Positions 56,692 through 64,000 of a DNA stretch of 64,000 nucleotides are shown here, one piece after another. Both the position numbers and the translations under genes were made by a program. The stretch is from the NCBI GenBank assembly GCA_026398875.1, contig JAPLSB010000009.1, positions 265,547 through 329,546 of the forward strand, read 5' to 3'. The notes beneath the pieces are model-generated. The model ran no database searches. It was not told the DNA's origin and saw only the letters and a program-made list of their open reading frames with translations. The stretch's first letter is position 1; each line of letters starts with the position of its first letter. The DNA comes from Gammaproteobacteria bacterium (lineage in GTDB: Bacteria; Pseudomonadota; Gammaproteobacteria; Nevskiales; Nevskiaceae).

Positions 56692-56863
56692 GTTTCCGCT
56701 CTTAAAAGGCGGGGCAGGCGGGATCAGTAAAGACGCCCTCCTCCTCGTCGGCCTCGTGAGCAAGGTTGACGGCGAGGTTGGGGGCGCTTTGTCTTGAAAT
56801 CAGTTGGGACTCGCGCGCGACGCGGCGTGTCTATGCCTCAAAACAGCAAACGATGGGGATCGC
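56692..56863 (+). other. Gap between DUF1329 and DUF1302 (module 2)
   Basis: 172 bases without a gene. No hairpin with T-run and no clear promoter seen; GGGGAT just before the ATG at 56864 is the ribosome site. Confidence 0.4.
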
Positions 56864-59362
56864 ATGGAATTCAGGGACAAATGGGTAGTGGGAGTTATTG
56901 GGGGGCTGCTCGGCATTGCGGCGAACGGCGTGCAAGCGCGTGAATTCAGCGCTCGCTTTCTCGACCAAGACTTTGATGCTGTTGTAAATCAGACGCTGAC
57001 CGCAGGCGTTGGTTTTCGTATCGAGGAGCGCGACTCGCGGCTCGTCGGTAAATCCAATATCAATCCGAATGTCTGCTCTGGCGTTTTTCAGACCTGCCAA
57101 GGTCTGCATCGCGAACAAATTTATCCTGCCCAGCAGCTGCGCCGTTCACCGGGTGCCGCATCGATCAATTTCGACGACGGCAACCTCAATTTCGACCGCG
57201 GGGACATCACCCAGTCGCCTATCGTCTGGACCCACGATTTCAAGGTTGAGTCCGGTAATTTCGGTTTCTTCTACCGTGGCCGAGCGGTCTATGACCCCGC
57301 GCTGTACCACCTGAAAACAAATCGTCCGAATGTCATCACGTCGGATAATTTGGCTAGTGTCGGAAATCAGACACCAGGTAGCCCGTCGAATCGGTACTTC
57401 GCGCAGACCTTTGGCCCCGGTGCTCAGGCTGGTGGGTCGCTTGCAGAGGCTGAGGCGCAGCAGATCGGTCTGCGCTACCAGTTCCTCGACACCAATTTCT
57501 TCGGCTCAATTTCGTTGCCTGGCGAGCGCGACCTTCAGTTCCGCATCGGCCGCCAGACCGTGCAGTGGGGCGAGTCGACGGTGGCGATCCTGAACTCGAT
57601 CAACCAAGCTCAGCCGATTAACGCCAACGCGTTCTATCGTTATGGCAACGGTTTGCTTGAGGACCTGTACATCCCGGTGAACATGTTGCGCTTGTCGACC
57701 AACATCACTGATGGTCTGTCGATCGAGGGGTATTACCAGTTCGAATACCGCTCGGTGGAAATCCCGGTTCCGGGAACACTGCAGTCGTTCGTCGATCTCG
57801 GCACGCCCAACCAGCGCGATTCGGTCAACGCGGCGTTCGGTGGGGCGGCCGATGATCCGGAGTGCTTGGCCGGTGGCCGTCTCGACAATCCGCTGACTCT
57901 GATCACGCCGACCTGCTTGCGGATTGGCCGCGCGGCTGACCGCCGTGCAAGTGATCAAGGCCAATTCGGCTTCAAGCTGACCTATTTTGCTGAAGAGCTG
58001 AACAACGGCACCGAGTTCAGCGCCTACTTCATGAACTACCACTCGCAGCTGCCGTACTTTAGCGGCTATGCGACCAACGCAAGCTGCGCACGCCGAGAAG
58101 GCTCGGCGGTCGGCATCGACGCGCGGAACACTGCCGAGTTCCTCCAGTCCTGTCCAAACCTGCCTTTGACGGCGCTTTCAGCCTCCACCCAGCTTGCCGG
58201 GGACGTACTGAGCCTTGCAACGCAACGTCCTGGTGTCTTGGCTGACCTCGGACTGACGGACCTCAACTCGTTGACCGGTTTCGCGAATCTGTTGCTGCCG
58301 CGGCCCGGCCTACAGCAGTCCGATGCAGTGCCGTTTCAGACCGCAAAGTTCCAGCTTGAATATCCGGAAAATCGCCGCCTGATCGGGTTCAGCTTCAACA
58401 CCACTTATGGCGAATACAGCTATCAGGGCGAGATTTCGTACCGCCCGAACGTGCCGCTGCAGGTGGCCCTCGTCGATGTGGTGTTTGCGACTTTCGGGCC
58501 GACGCTTACCCGCTGCCACGATCAGGCAATTGGTTGCGCCGGCTCGACCGCCTCGTTGGGCTTCACAGAGAACGGCGGCAACACCTATTCGGTGTATGAC
58601 AGCAACAATTTCGTCGACGCGAATGGCAACAGCCCGTACGGTGACAATATCAACCTAGTGGTGGGATCCGCGCCCGGCTCCGCGCGCAGCTTCCCGAACT
58701 TCATCACGCCGTATCGCGGGATCGCGATCGGCGAGAATGCCCCAAACTCCTTCATCCGAGGTTGGATTCCGGGCAAGGTGTTGAATTACGTGTTTGGTGC
58801 GACTCGCGTGCTCAGTGCCAGCGAAAACTGGATTGCAGCGGATCAGGTCATCTTGCTTTATGAAGTTGCAGCGACCCATGTACTGAACCTGCCGAAGTTT
58901 GACCAGTTGCAGATCGAAGGACCTGGTACGGCCTACACACACGCTTCCGCCGGTGCCGATGGCTCGGGCGCAGATGGCTCACGGCTGGCGTGCTCGACCA
59001 ACCCAAGCTGTACAGTTGGTGCGGACGGCCTGCGCTTCAATCCGTTCCAGGCCAAGCGTAACCAGTTCGCGCATTCATTTGCCGGTGGTTACCGCATAGT
59101 CAGCCGCATCAGCTACGAGTCGGTGCTTCCAGGCATTTCGGTACAGCCGATCCTGATTTTCCAGCACGACATCTACAACAACTCGCCGGGGCCGGGCGCC
59201 AACTATGTCGAGGGTCGTATGCAGCTGAATTCGGTTATCGAGTTCCGCTACGAGAAGTCGGCGTCGATGAGCATTGCCTACAACGCCTATACCCGTGGCG
59301 GCGGCAACAACGTCTATCGCGACCGCGACAACATCGGCATTTTCTTCAAGTACCAGTTCTAA
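56864..59362 (+). CDS. DUF1302 outer-membrane barrel protein (module 2)
   Basis: The 832-residue product has a signal peptide (KWVVGVIGGLLGIAANGVQA). DUF1302 blocks follow: FDAVVNQTLTAGVGFRIEERDSRLVGK, FRIGRQTVQWGESTVAILNSINQAQPINANAFYRYG, FSAYFMNYHSQLPYFSGYA and YPENRRLIGFSFNTTYGEYSYQGEISYRPNVPLQ. The terminal ...IGIFFKYQF ends in Phe, the barrel-insertion signal. It is about 175 residues longer than module 1's barrel, with extra loops containing Cys pairs (NVCSGVFQTC, ASCARREG, LACSTNPSC) that could form disulfides at the surface. Start ATG at 56864 set by the signal peptide. Confidence 0.9.
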   Translation: MEFRDKWVVGVIGGLLGIAANGVQAREFSARFLDQDFDAVVNQTLTAGVGFRIEERDSRLVGKSNINPNVCSGVFQTCQGLHREQIYPAQQLRRSPGAASINFDDGNLNFDRGDITQSPIVWTHDFKVESGNFGFFYRGRAVYDPALYHLKTNRPNVITSDNLASVGNQTPGSPSNRYFAQTFGPGAQAGGSLAEAEAQQIGLRYQFLDTNFFGSISLPGERDLQFRIGRQTVQWGESTVAILNSINQAQPINANAFYRYGNGLLEDLYIPVNMLRLSTNITDGLSIEGYYQFEYRSVEIPVPGTLQSFVDLGTPNQRDSVNAAFGGAADDPECLAGGRLDNPLTLITPTCLRIGRAADRRASDQGQFGFKLTYFAEELNNGTEFSAYFMNYHSQLPYFSGYATNASCARREGSAVGIDARNTAEFLQSCPNLPLTALSASTQLAGDVLSLATQRPGVLADLGLTDLNSLTGFANLLLPRPGLQQSDAVPFQTAKFQLEYPENRRLIGFSFNTTYGEYSYQGEISYRPNVPLQVALVDVVFATFGPTLTRCHDQAIGCAGSTASLGFTENGGNTYSVYDSNNFVDANGNSPYGDNINLVVGSAPGSARSFPNFITPYRGIAIGENAPNSFIRGWIPGKVLNYVFGATRVLSASENWIAADQVILLYEVAATHVLNLPKFDQLQIEGPGTAYTHASAGADGSGADGSRLACSTNPSCTVGADGLRFNPFQAKRNQFAHSFAGGYRIVSRISYESVLPGISVQPILIFQHDIYNNSPGPGANYVEGRMQLNSVIEFRYEKSASMSIAYNAYTRGGGNNVYRDRDNIGIFFKYQF

Positions 59363-59376
59363 AAGGGGAGCCTCAG

Positions 59377-60492
59377 ATGCGCGCGACGCCTGTCAGGGCA
59401 ACAGCCCTGCTGCTTGCTCTTCTCGCTGGCCCGCTCGCGTCGAGGGTGACTGCGCAGAACGAGCCGGCAGCCGTGTCGAATTCCGAGCAATCGGCTAATA
59501 ACGATGGCGATGCGGTAGCCGGCGATGAATCATTCAGCGGGCAAGCCAGTGCCGAGGGAGCGACACTGCCCGCGGCCGAGGTCAAGCCGGTAGTGGCCCG
59601 GCCGGCTGAGATGGCCGTCAAGGCGGCCAGCAACTCGCTGGTCAAGGTCGTCAACACTGGCAAGCGGTTCGTCGCGGTCGGTGCTCGCGGCCACATTCTG
59701 CTTTCAGCTGACGGCAAGGCGTGGCGGCAGGTACCGGTACCAGTGGATTCGCTGTTGACGAGCGTCGCCTTCGCAGACAGCCAGCACGGATGGGCGGTCG
59801 GGCACGATGCGGTGATTCTCGGCACGACCGATGGCGGTGAATCTTGGAAGTTGCAGCATTTCCAGCCCGATCTCGCCAAGCCGTTGTTCGACCTGTTGTT
59901 CTTCGACACGCAGCACGGGATTGCTGTCGGTGCCTACGGGCTGATGCTTGAGACTCGAGACGCCGGTAGCACTTGGGTTCCGGCCGCGGATAATGTCATC
60001 GCCGGAGAAGAGCGCCACATGAATGCTGTGGCCCGGCTAGGGGACGGTAGCGTGATGGTCATTGGCGAAACCGGCTTGATCGGGCTCAGCACCGATCAGG
60101 GCGAGACGTGGACCAAGATCGCCAGCCCGTATGAAAGCTCACTGTTTTGCGTCCTCCCCGCAGGAGACAAAGGCGCAATCATCGGCGGGTTGCGTGGCAA
60201 TGTGTTCTTCTCGGCCGACGTCACCAGCGGTAATTGGTCGAAGATTGACACTGGTACTGACCAGTCCCTGTTTGGTATGGCTGCGCTCCCCGGCAACAAG
60301 GTTGCAATGGTCGGTCTGAATGCAACTTTGTTGGTTTTCAAAGCCGGCGGCGGCTCGAAGCAGGTGCCGATCACCGACAAGAACGGCAACAAGCAGACCG
60401 ACACGCTGTCGTGGCTGCTGCCGACGCGCGACGGGTCGGTGCTGCTGGTCGGCGATGCCGGCGTCCAGCGCCTGGATGCGGCGAAGTTCTGA
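59377..60492 (+). CDS. YCF48-type beta-propeller protein (module 2)
   Basis: The 371-residue exported protein has signal RATALLLALLAGPLASRVTAQ. A variable linker follows, then propeller repeats: RFVAVGARGHILLSADGKAWRQV, GWAVGHDAVILGTTDGGESWKLQ, GIAVGAYGLMLETRDAGSTWVPA, VMVIGETGLIGLSTDQGETWTKI. It is a paralogue of the protein at 28454. Codon usage turns strongly GC-biased from about 60360 to the end, matching the following gene rather than its own first part. It follows DUF1302 by 14 bases with an AGGGGAG ribosome site. Confidence 0.9.
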   Translation: MRATPVRATALLLALLAGPLASRVTAQNEPAAVSNSEQSANNDGDAVAGDESFSGQASAEGATLPAAEVKPVVARPAEMAVKAASNSLVKVVNTGKRFVAVGARGHILLSADGKAWRQVPVPVDSLLTSVAFADSQHGWAVGHDAVILGTTDGGESWKLQHFQPDLAKPLFDLLFFDTQHGIAVGAYGLMLETRDAGSTWVPAADNVIAGEERHMNAVARLGDGSVMVIGETGLIGLSTDQGETWTKIASPYESSLFCVLPAGDKGAIIGGLRGNVFFSADVTSGNWSKIDTGTDQSLFGMAALPGNKVAMVGLNATLLVFKAGGGSKQVPITDKNGNKQTDTLSWLLPTRDGSVLLVGDAGVQRLDAAKF

Positions 60493-60548
60493 CCGTCGTC
60501 CGCGCGCGCCTGCGACGGATCGCACCCGCCTCGGGTGAGCGGCGCGCC

Positions 60549-62336
60549 GTGAACGCAGCTCGCCTGTCGGCAGCCGCTGCGGCCCTGGCCGCCTGGCTGA
60601 TGACCTTGCCCCTGCTGGCCTCCGGCCAGCCGTTGCCGGAGCCGGAACCGCTCCAGCAGACGACTGCGCCGGCAACCTCGCCGCCGGCCGAACCGGTGCT
60701 GACGCCGCCGGCTGATCCCGCCGCGCCGCCGCCGGCCGAGCCGGTCACGCTGGCTGCGCTGCGGGAACGCCGCTTCCACCAGCTGTGGTCGGCCTTGCCG
60801 GCATCGGCAGAACCGGCCGAACGGGTCGAAGCGGCGCTGGCCGATATCCGTCGGCAGCTTGCAGCCGGTCAGCCGTGGCGGGCGGCGCTGCAGGCGGCGC
60901 GGCTGGAAGCCGACCTCGGCGAGCGGCCGGAGGTGGCCACCGTGCTGGCGACCGCCGCTGCCCGCTGCGGCCTCACCGGCATCGCGGTGTCGGCGCTGGC
61001 GCGCGCCGCCGGTGTGGAACGTCTGTCGCTGGCGGAAGCGGTGCTGACCGTTGCCGAACGGCGCCTCGCCGATGGCGAGCCGGACGCTGCGCTGGCAACG
61101 CTGCGCGCACTGCCGGTGCGGCTGGAGCGCCGGCAACGTCATCGTCTGGCGCTGCTCAAGGCGCGCGCCCATTTCGCTCGCGACCGGCCGCTCGAGGCCG
61201 CGCAGGCCTTGCAGGCGGCCGAGTTTGATCCGCTACGGCTGGTCGGCGCGCCGCTCGACGACCGCCTGGAAGCGGCGGTGCTGCAGTACGACCTCGGCAT
61301 CGCGCTGATCCGCAGCGGGGCCGCCGCCCGCGGCCATGCGCTGCTGGAACGGCTGGGCCGCAGCGACAGCATCGGCGACGAGCCACCGGCGCAGGCCTTG
61401 CGCGATCGCGCCAATCTCGGGCTGGCGGCGGAGTTCCTGGCCGGCGGCCAGGGCGCCACGGCGCGCGCGCTGTTCGAGCGGGTATCGCTGGAAGGGCCGT
61501 ACTCGAACCGGGCGCTGCTCGGCATGGGCTGGGCATCACTGGGGCCGCAGGGCGATCCGCAGTCGGGCGGGCTGAATCTCGATGGCGACGGCACCCGGGC
61601 AACGCCGAAGTTCGTGCTGCGGGTGATGCAGCGGCGGCGGCTGATCGATTGCGAGAACTACAACCGGCGCGCGCTGGCGCCGACCGAGCTGTGCCAGCGC
61701 CAGCCGCGCTTCGAACGCGCGCAGGTGCCGGAGCGCGCCGAATCGCTGGCCGAGGAAGCGATTGCGGTCTGGCAGGAACTGAGCGCCCGCGAGCCGCGTG
61801 ATCCGGCGGTGCGCGAAGCTTGGGGTGCGCTCGGCCACGCCGCAGCCCGCGCCGGCCTGCGCGCCGCCGCGATCGCCGGCTACGAAGCGGCCGCCGGGCG
61901 CTTCGAAGCCGCACTGGCCGACAACCGTGCGGCCGCCAGCCGTTTCGCAGCCGAAGGTCTGGCGCCCGGCTGGGCGGCGCTGTCGGCCGACGGCGCGATG
62001 ACGGCCGGTCTGGCGCCGGGCGCGCCGCTGCCGGTGGCGGCGCTGATCGGCTTCGAGGCGGCGCTGGGTGTCGACGCCGCGCCGCCGTCGCCGCAGCGCC
62101 AGTCGCTGCTCGCCGAGTTGCTGGAGGCGCGCAGCCTGCAGGCGATGTCCGATGATGATCCTGCGCTGGCCGCATGGCAGGACGCGCAGCAGCGGGCGCT
62201 GGCGCGCACCGTTGCCGAATCGCTGGACGCCGAGCAGCGGCAGCTGAGCCGCTGGCTGGCCTCGGTGCGCGCCGGCCTGGCGACGCTGTCCGATCCGAGC
62301 TTCGTGCTGCCGTCGCCGGACCCCGTGCCGCGCTGA
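60549..62336 (+). CDS. Exported TPR-like Ala-rich protein
   Basis: The product is about 595 residues from a GTG at 60549 (VNAARLSAAAAALAAWLMTLPLLASGQP), which gives a signal peptide and Pro-rich linker. The rest is alpha-helical with TPR-like repeats: AALADIRRQLAAGQPWRAALQAARLEADLGERPEVATV, LAEAVLTVAERRLADGEPDAALATLRALP, ALLKARAHFARDRPLEAAQALQAA. I do not recognise a named family. A short frame upstream could extend it to a CTG/GTG near 60480. It may be part of the envelope module or a separate chromosomal gene, since its codon usage is of the core type. Confidence 0.75.
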   Translation: MNAARLSAAAAALAAWLMTLPLLASGQPLPEPEPLQQTTAPATSPPAEPVLTPPADPAAPPPAEPVTLAALRERRFHQLWSALPASAEPAERVEAALADIRRQLAAGQPWRAALQAARLEADLGERPEVATVLATAAARCGLTGIAVSALARAAGVERLSLAEAVLTVAERRLADGEPDAALATLRALPVRLERRQRHRLALLKARAHFARDRPLEAAQALQAAEFDPLRLVGAPLDDRLEAAVLQYDLGIALIRSGAAARGHALLERLGRSDSIGDEPPAQALRDRANLGLAAEFLAGGQGATARALFERVSLEGPYSNRALLGMGWASLGPQGDPQSGGLNLDGDGTRATPKFVLRVMQRRRLIDCENYNRRALAPTELCQRQPRFERAQVPERAESLAEEAIAVWQELSAREPRDPAVREAWGALGHAAARAGLRAAAIAGYEAAAGRFEAALADNRAAASRFAAEGLAPGWAALSADGAMTAGLAPGAPLPVAALIGFEAALGVDAAPPSPQRQSLLAELLEARSLQAMSDDDPALAAWQDAQQRALARTVAESLDAEQRQLSRWLASVRAGLATLSDPSFVLPSPDPVPR

Positions 62337-62728
62337 GGCCGCGCGTCAGCCCCAGCTACAGGTACGGCGAGAACAGCCAGCAGACCGCGTCGCGGCTGCG
62401 CGCTAGGCCGGATGCCCGGTCCAGTTCGGCGACGCCAAAATGACTACGGCGCTGCTCGATCCACTGGCCCACCGCTTTCATACCGTCGGGACCGGCAACG
62501 AGTCCTATCGGTGTTTAACGTGATTGATTCATTTATCATAAGATCATGATGTTGAAAGAAATATGAGCTGCCAAACCCTATTTGTTGAGTGGCAGTTCTG
62601 GTCAGCACTGCGAGCGGAGATCGGCTACTTAACGGCCTGCAACGTCGTTTGGGTCGAAGCGGCCGGGATGCGGATTGTCCCCGATTGGTACGGTACGTAG
62701 TTTTCGTAAACATAAAACCGAGGCGCCG
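62337..62728. other. Gap between TPR-like gene and ParD-like gene
   Basis: About 390 bases. Besides the IS21 istB remnant at 62413-62523 it holds an AT-richer stretch (62520-62600) that may be the promoter of the antitoxin. No further gene is supported. Confidence 0.5.
62413..62523 (+). pseudogene. IS21-family istB remnant (C-terminal end)
   Basis: An open frame ending at TGA 62521-62523 gives VQFGDAKMTTALLDPLAHRF then HTVGTGNESYRC. This is the C-terminal signature of IstB, the ATPase helper of IS21-family elements (FGDAKMTTALLDRLTHH...TGNESYRF). A stop lies just upstream at 62404, so nothing else of the element remains in frame. Confidence 0.8.
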
Positions 62729-63025
62729 ATGGCTATTCCGAACAACCGGATATGCATTAACCATGAATTGGCTTCGGTAGTGCGATCAACCGCTGAGTCC
62801 ACGAACCGTACCCTGTCTCAGCAGATCACGCACTGGGCGCAGATCGGCCGGGAACTTGAACGAAGTCGGTGTCTTACGATGTCCTTGATCCAGGCGGTAC
62901 TGGATGGCCAGGGTGATTACGACGCCCTAGACAGCTATGCGCAGGCCATTGTTCGCGTCAATTGGGCGGAACGAATCGATAAAGCCCGGAAGACCCTACG
63001 TCTGTTGCTGCCGACCGAAAGTTGA
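62729..63025 (+). CDS. ParD-like antitoxin, orphan
   Basis: The 98-residue product carries NRICINHELASVVRSTAESTNRTLSQQITHWAQIGRELERS, the ParD-like antitoxin pattern (PF11903 type; an RHH-like DNA-binding segment followed by an alpha-helix), then VNWAERIDKARKTLRLLLPTES. I start it at the ATG at 62729. A toxin gene would be expected next, but an IS3-family transposase follows 33 bases after the stop on the opposite strand, so the pair may have been split. Confidence 0.8.
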   Translation: MAIPNNRICINHELASVVRSTAESTNRTLSQQITHWAQIGRELERSRCLTMSLIQAVLDGQGDYDALDSYAQAIVRVNWAERIDKARKTLRLLLPTES

Positions 63026-63058
63026 CCATCTGGGGATGCGGACAAAAACTTGGACGGG

Positions 63059-64000
63059 TTAAGCCGCGATTGCCTGGTTTCTGCGGTACTGCATCGGACT
63101 GCGGTAGCCAAGCGACATCTTGATCCGTTCCTCGTTGTACCAGCGGATATAGCGATCCAGAGCTGCGACGAATTCCTCGATGGTCGTGGACAGCCAGTCC
63201 CGCGGGTAGAACAGTTCGTTCTTCAGTCGACCGAAGAAGCCTTCGCATGCAGCGTTGTCTGGCGAGCATGCTTTTCGAGACATGGACCGGACGAGCTTCG
63301 CGTCTCCGATCCGCGACAGCCAGCCGGGCCATCGATAGTGTCCGCCTCGGTCGGAATGGACAACCGGCCGATGGCTGCTGGCTGCAACGGTCTCGATGGC
63401 GGCATCCAGCATCGTGTTGACCAGCTCGGCGTCGGGCCGGGTTCCGATCGACCAGCTGACGACCTTTCCGTCATAGCAATCGATCATCGGGGACAGGTAC
63501 ACCTTGCCGGCCGGGATCTGGAACTCCGTAATGTCGGTCAGCCACTTCTCGTTCGGCGATTCCGCGCTGAAATCTCGATTCAGCAGGTTGTCGGGCGCAG
63601 GGCTAATCTCGCCCATGTAAGAGCCGTATCGACGGCGCCTTCGGCCGACGGCGACCAGCGCCTCCTGTTTCATCAGGCGACGAACGACCTTCTCGGATAT
63701 CCGCAGCGATCGGTCGCTGAGCGAGGCATGCAGCCGGCGATAGCCGTAGCACCGGTAGTTGCGATCGAAGATGTCGACCAGGGCACCACGGATCTCCCCG
63801 TACTTGTCGGACGTGTCGAGCCGGGCGAGGTGATAGAAGAAAGAACTGCGCGGCAGGCTGACTGCGGCCAGCAGCTCATTCAGCGTGTAGGTCGACCTCA
63901 GGGCATCAACCAGCTCCGTCTTCTCCCGGTTTGTCAGGAGCCGCTGGTCGATGCCCAGATCTTTTTTTAACAGTTCGTTCGCCTTCTTCAGCAGGTCCTG
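63059..64000 (-). CDS. IS3-family transposase (OrfB), partial at right edge
   Basis: Reading on the minus strand from 64000, the frame is open to the stop at 63059. It starts QDLLKKANELLKKDLGIDQR, continues through EKTELVDALRSTYTLNELLA and SLPRSSFFYHLARL (about 63860-63800), then the rve integrase core: LTDITEFQIPAGKVYLSPMIDCYDGKVVSWSIG, HSDRGGHYRWPGW and NAACEGFFGRLKNELFYPRDW, which give the DDE residues. It ends IKMSLGYRSPMQYRRNQAIAA. The N-terminal OrfA lies outside the window. It appears intact as far as it goes. Confidence 0.92.
   Translation of the reverse strand, partial: QDLLKKANELLKKDLGIDQRLLTNREKTELVDALRSTYTLNELLAAVSLPRSSFFYHLARLDTSDKYGEIRGALVDIFDRNYRCYGYRRLHASLSDRSLRISEKVVRRLMKQEALVAVGRRRRRYGSYMGEISPAPDNLLNRDFSAESPNEKWLTDITEFQIPAGKVYLSPMIDCYDGKVVSWSIGTRPDAELVNTMLDAAIETVAASSHRPVVHSDRGGHYRWPGWLSRIGDAKLVRSMSRKACSPDNAACEGFFGRLKNELFYPRDWLSTTIEEFVAALDRYIRWYNEERIKMSLGYRSPMQYRRNQAIAA
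63962..63968 (-). other. A7 slippery site for programmed frameshift
   Basis: Seven T residues on the plus strand (A7 on the coding strand, in CTG TTA AAA AAA GAT) lie at the expected orfA/orfB junction. IS3-family elements make their fused transposase by -1 slippage at A6G/A7 runs. Confidence 0.6.

Noticed and set aside
62444..62764. 106-residue minus-strand frame over the istB remnant
   Set aside because: The plus-strand frame carries the IstB C-terminal signature, so the minus frame is a shadow.

Overview
The window is high-GC chromosomal DNA from a proteobacterium. The yadGH-bolA-murA and hisG-hisD blocks, short-form HisG, msrAB and the content of hydrocarbon and wax-ester genes fit a gammaproteobacterium, plausibly of the Nevskiales/Solimonadaceae type. 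That placement is inference, because there is no rRNA or other marker here. I found no rRNA, tRNA or CRISPR array.

Left part (1-35 kb) is mostly ordinary chromosome. On the minus strand, 4618-1 carries a tightly overlapped mxaR-S-A-C-K-type operon, the accessory set that matures PQQ-dependent methanol/alcohol dehydrogenases; it runs off the left edge. Then come a DNA photolyase, a YadGH ABC exporter, BolA/IbaG, MurA, an uncharacterised exported protein, a NYN/LOTUS protein with a histone H1-like tail, a VapBC-type toxin-antitoxin pair, ethanolamine ammonia-lyase (eutBC), a GST, hisG-hisD, a ComEA-like protein behind a consensus CRP site, a cNMP-binding/rhodanese fusion, purU, a DUF4442 protein, and an acyl-CoA synthetase convergent with it. 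At 25-32 kb lies a four-gene envelope module: DUF1302 outer-membrane barrel, DUF1329 periplasmic carrier, YCF48-type propeller and RND/MMPL permease. Housekeeping enzymes follow (2OG-Fe dioxygenase, isochorismatase family, msrB-msrA, gloA, HNH nuclease).

Right part (about 36-62 kb) looks like an accessory lipid/hydrocarbon island. It starts at a decayed IS3-family element with an IS30-family element inside it. Next is a minus-strand operon araC - CYP153 P450 - ferredoxin reductase - ferredoxin - GMC alcohol dehydrogenase, the standard soluble alkane omega-hydroxylation set. Divergent from it are a MalT-like LuxR regulator, a long-chain acyl-CoA synthetase and a lysophospholipid-type acyltransferase. 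Then come a wax ester synthase/DGAT and a second, rearranged copy of the envelope module (RND, DUF1329, DUF1302, YCF48). A TPR-like protein, an IS21 istB remnant, an orphan ParD-like antitoxin and an IS3-family transposase close the window.

Read together, the island suggests a pathway: the envelope module moves hydrophobic substrate in or lipid out, CYP153 with its redox partners hydroxylates the alkane terminus, the GMC enzyme oxidises the alcohol, the synthetase activates the acid, and the acyltransferase and WS/DGAT store it as neutral lipid. A related imperfect palindrome (half-site ATAGGTGA) precedes the acyltransferase, the WS/DGAT and the second RND gene, which suggests common control. 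Codon usage is visibly less GC-biased across much of the island and changes abruptly inside two genes, indicating mosaic acquisition.
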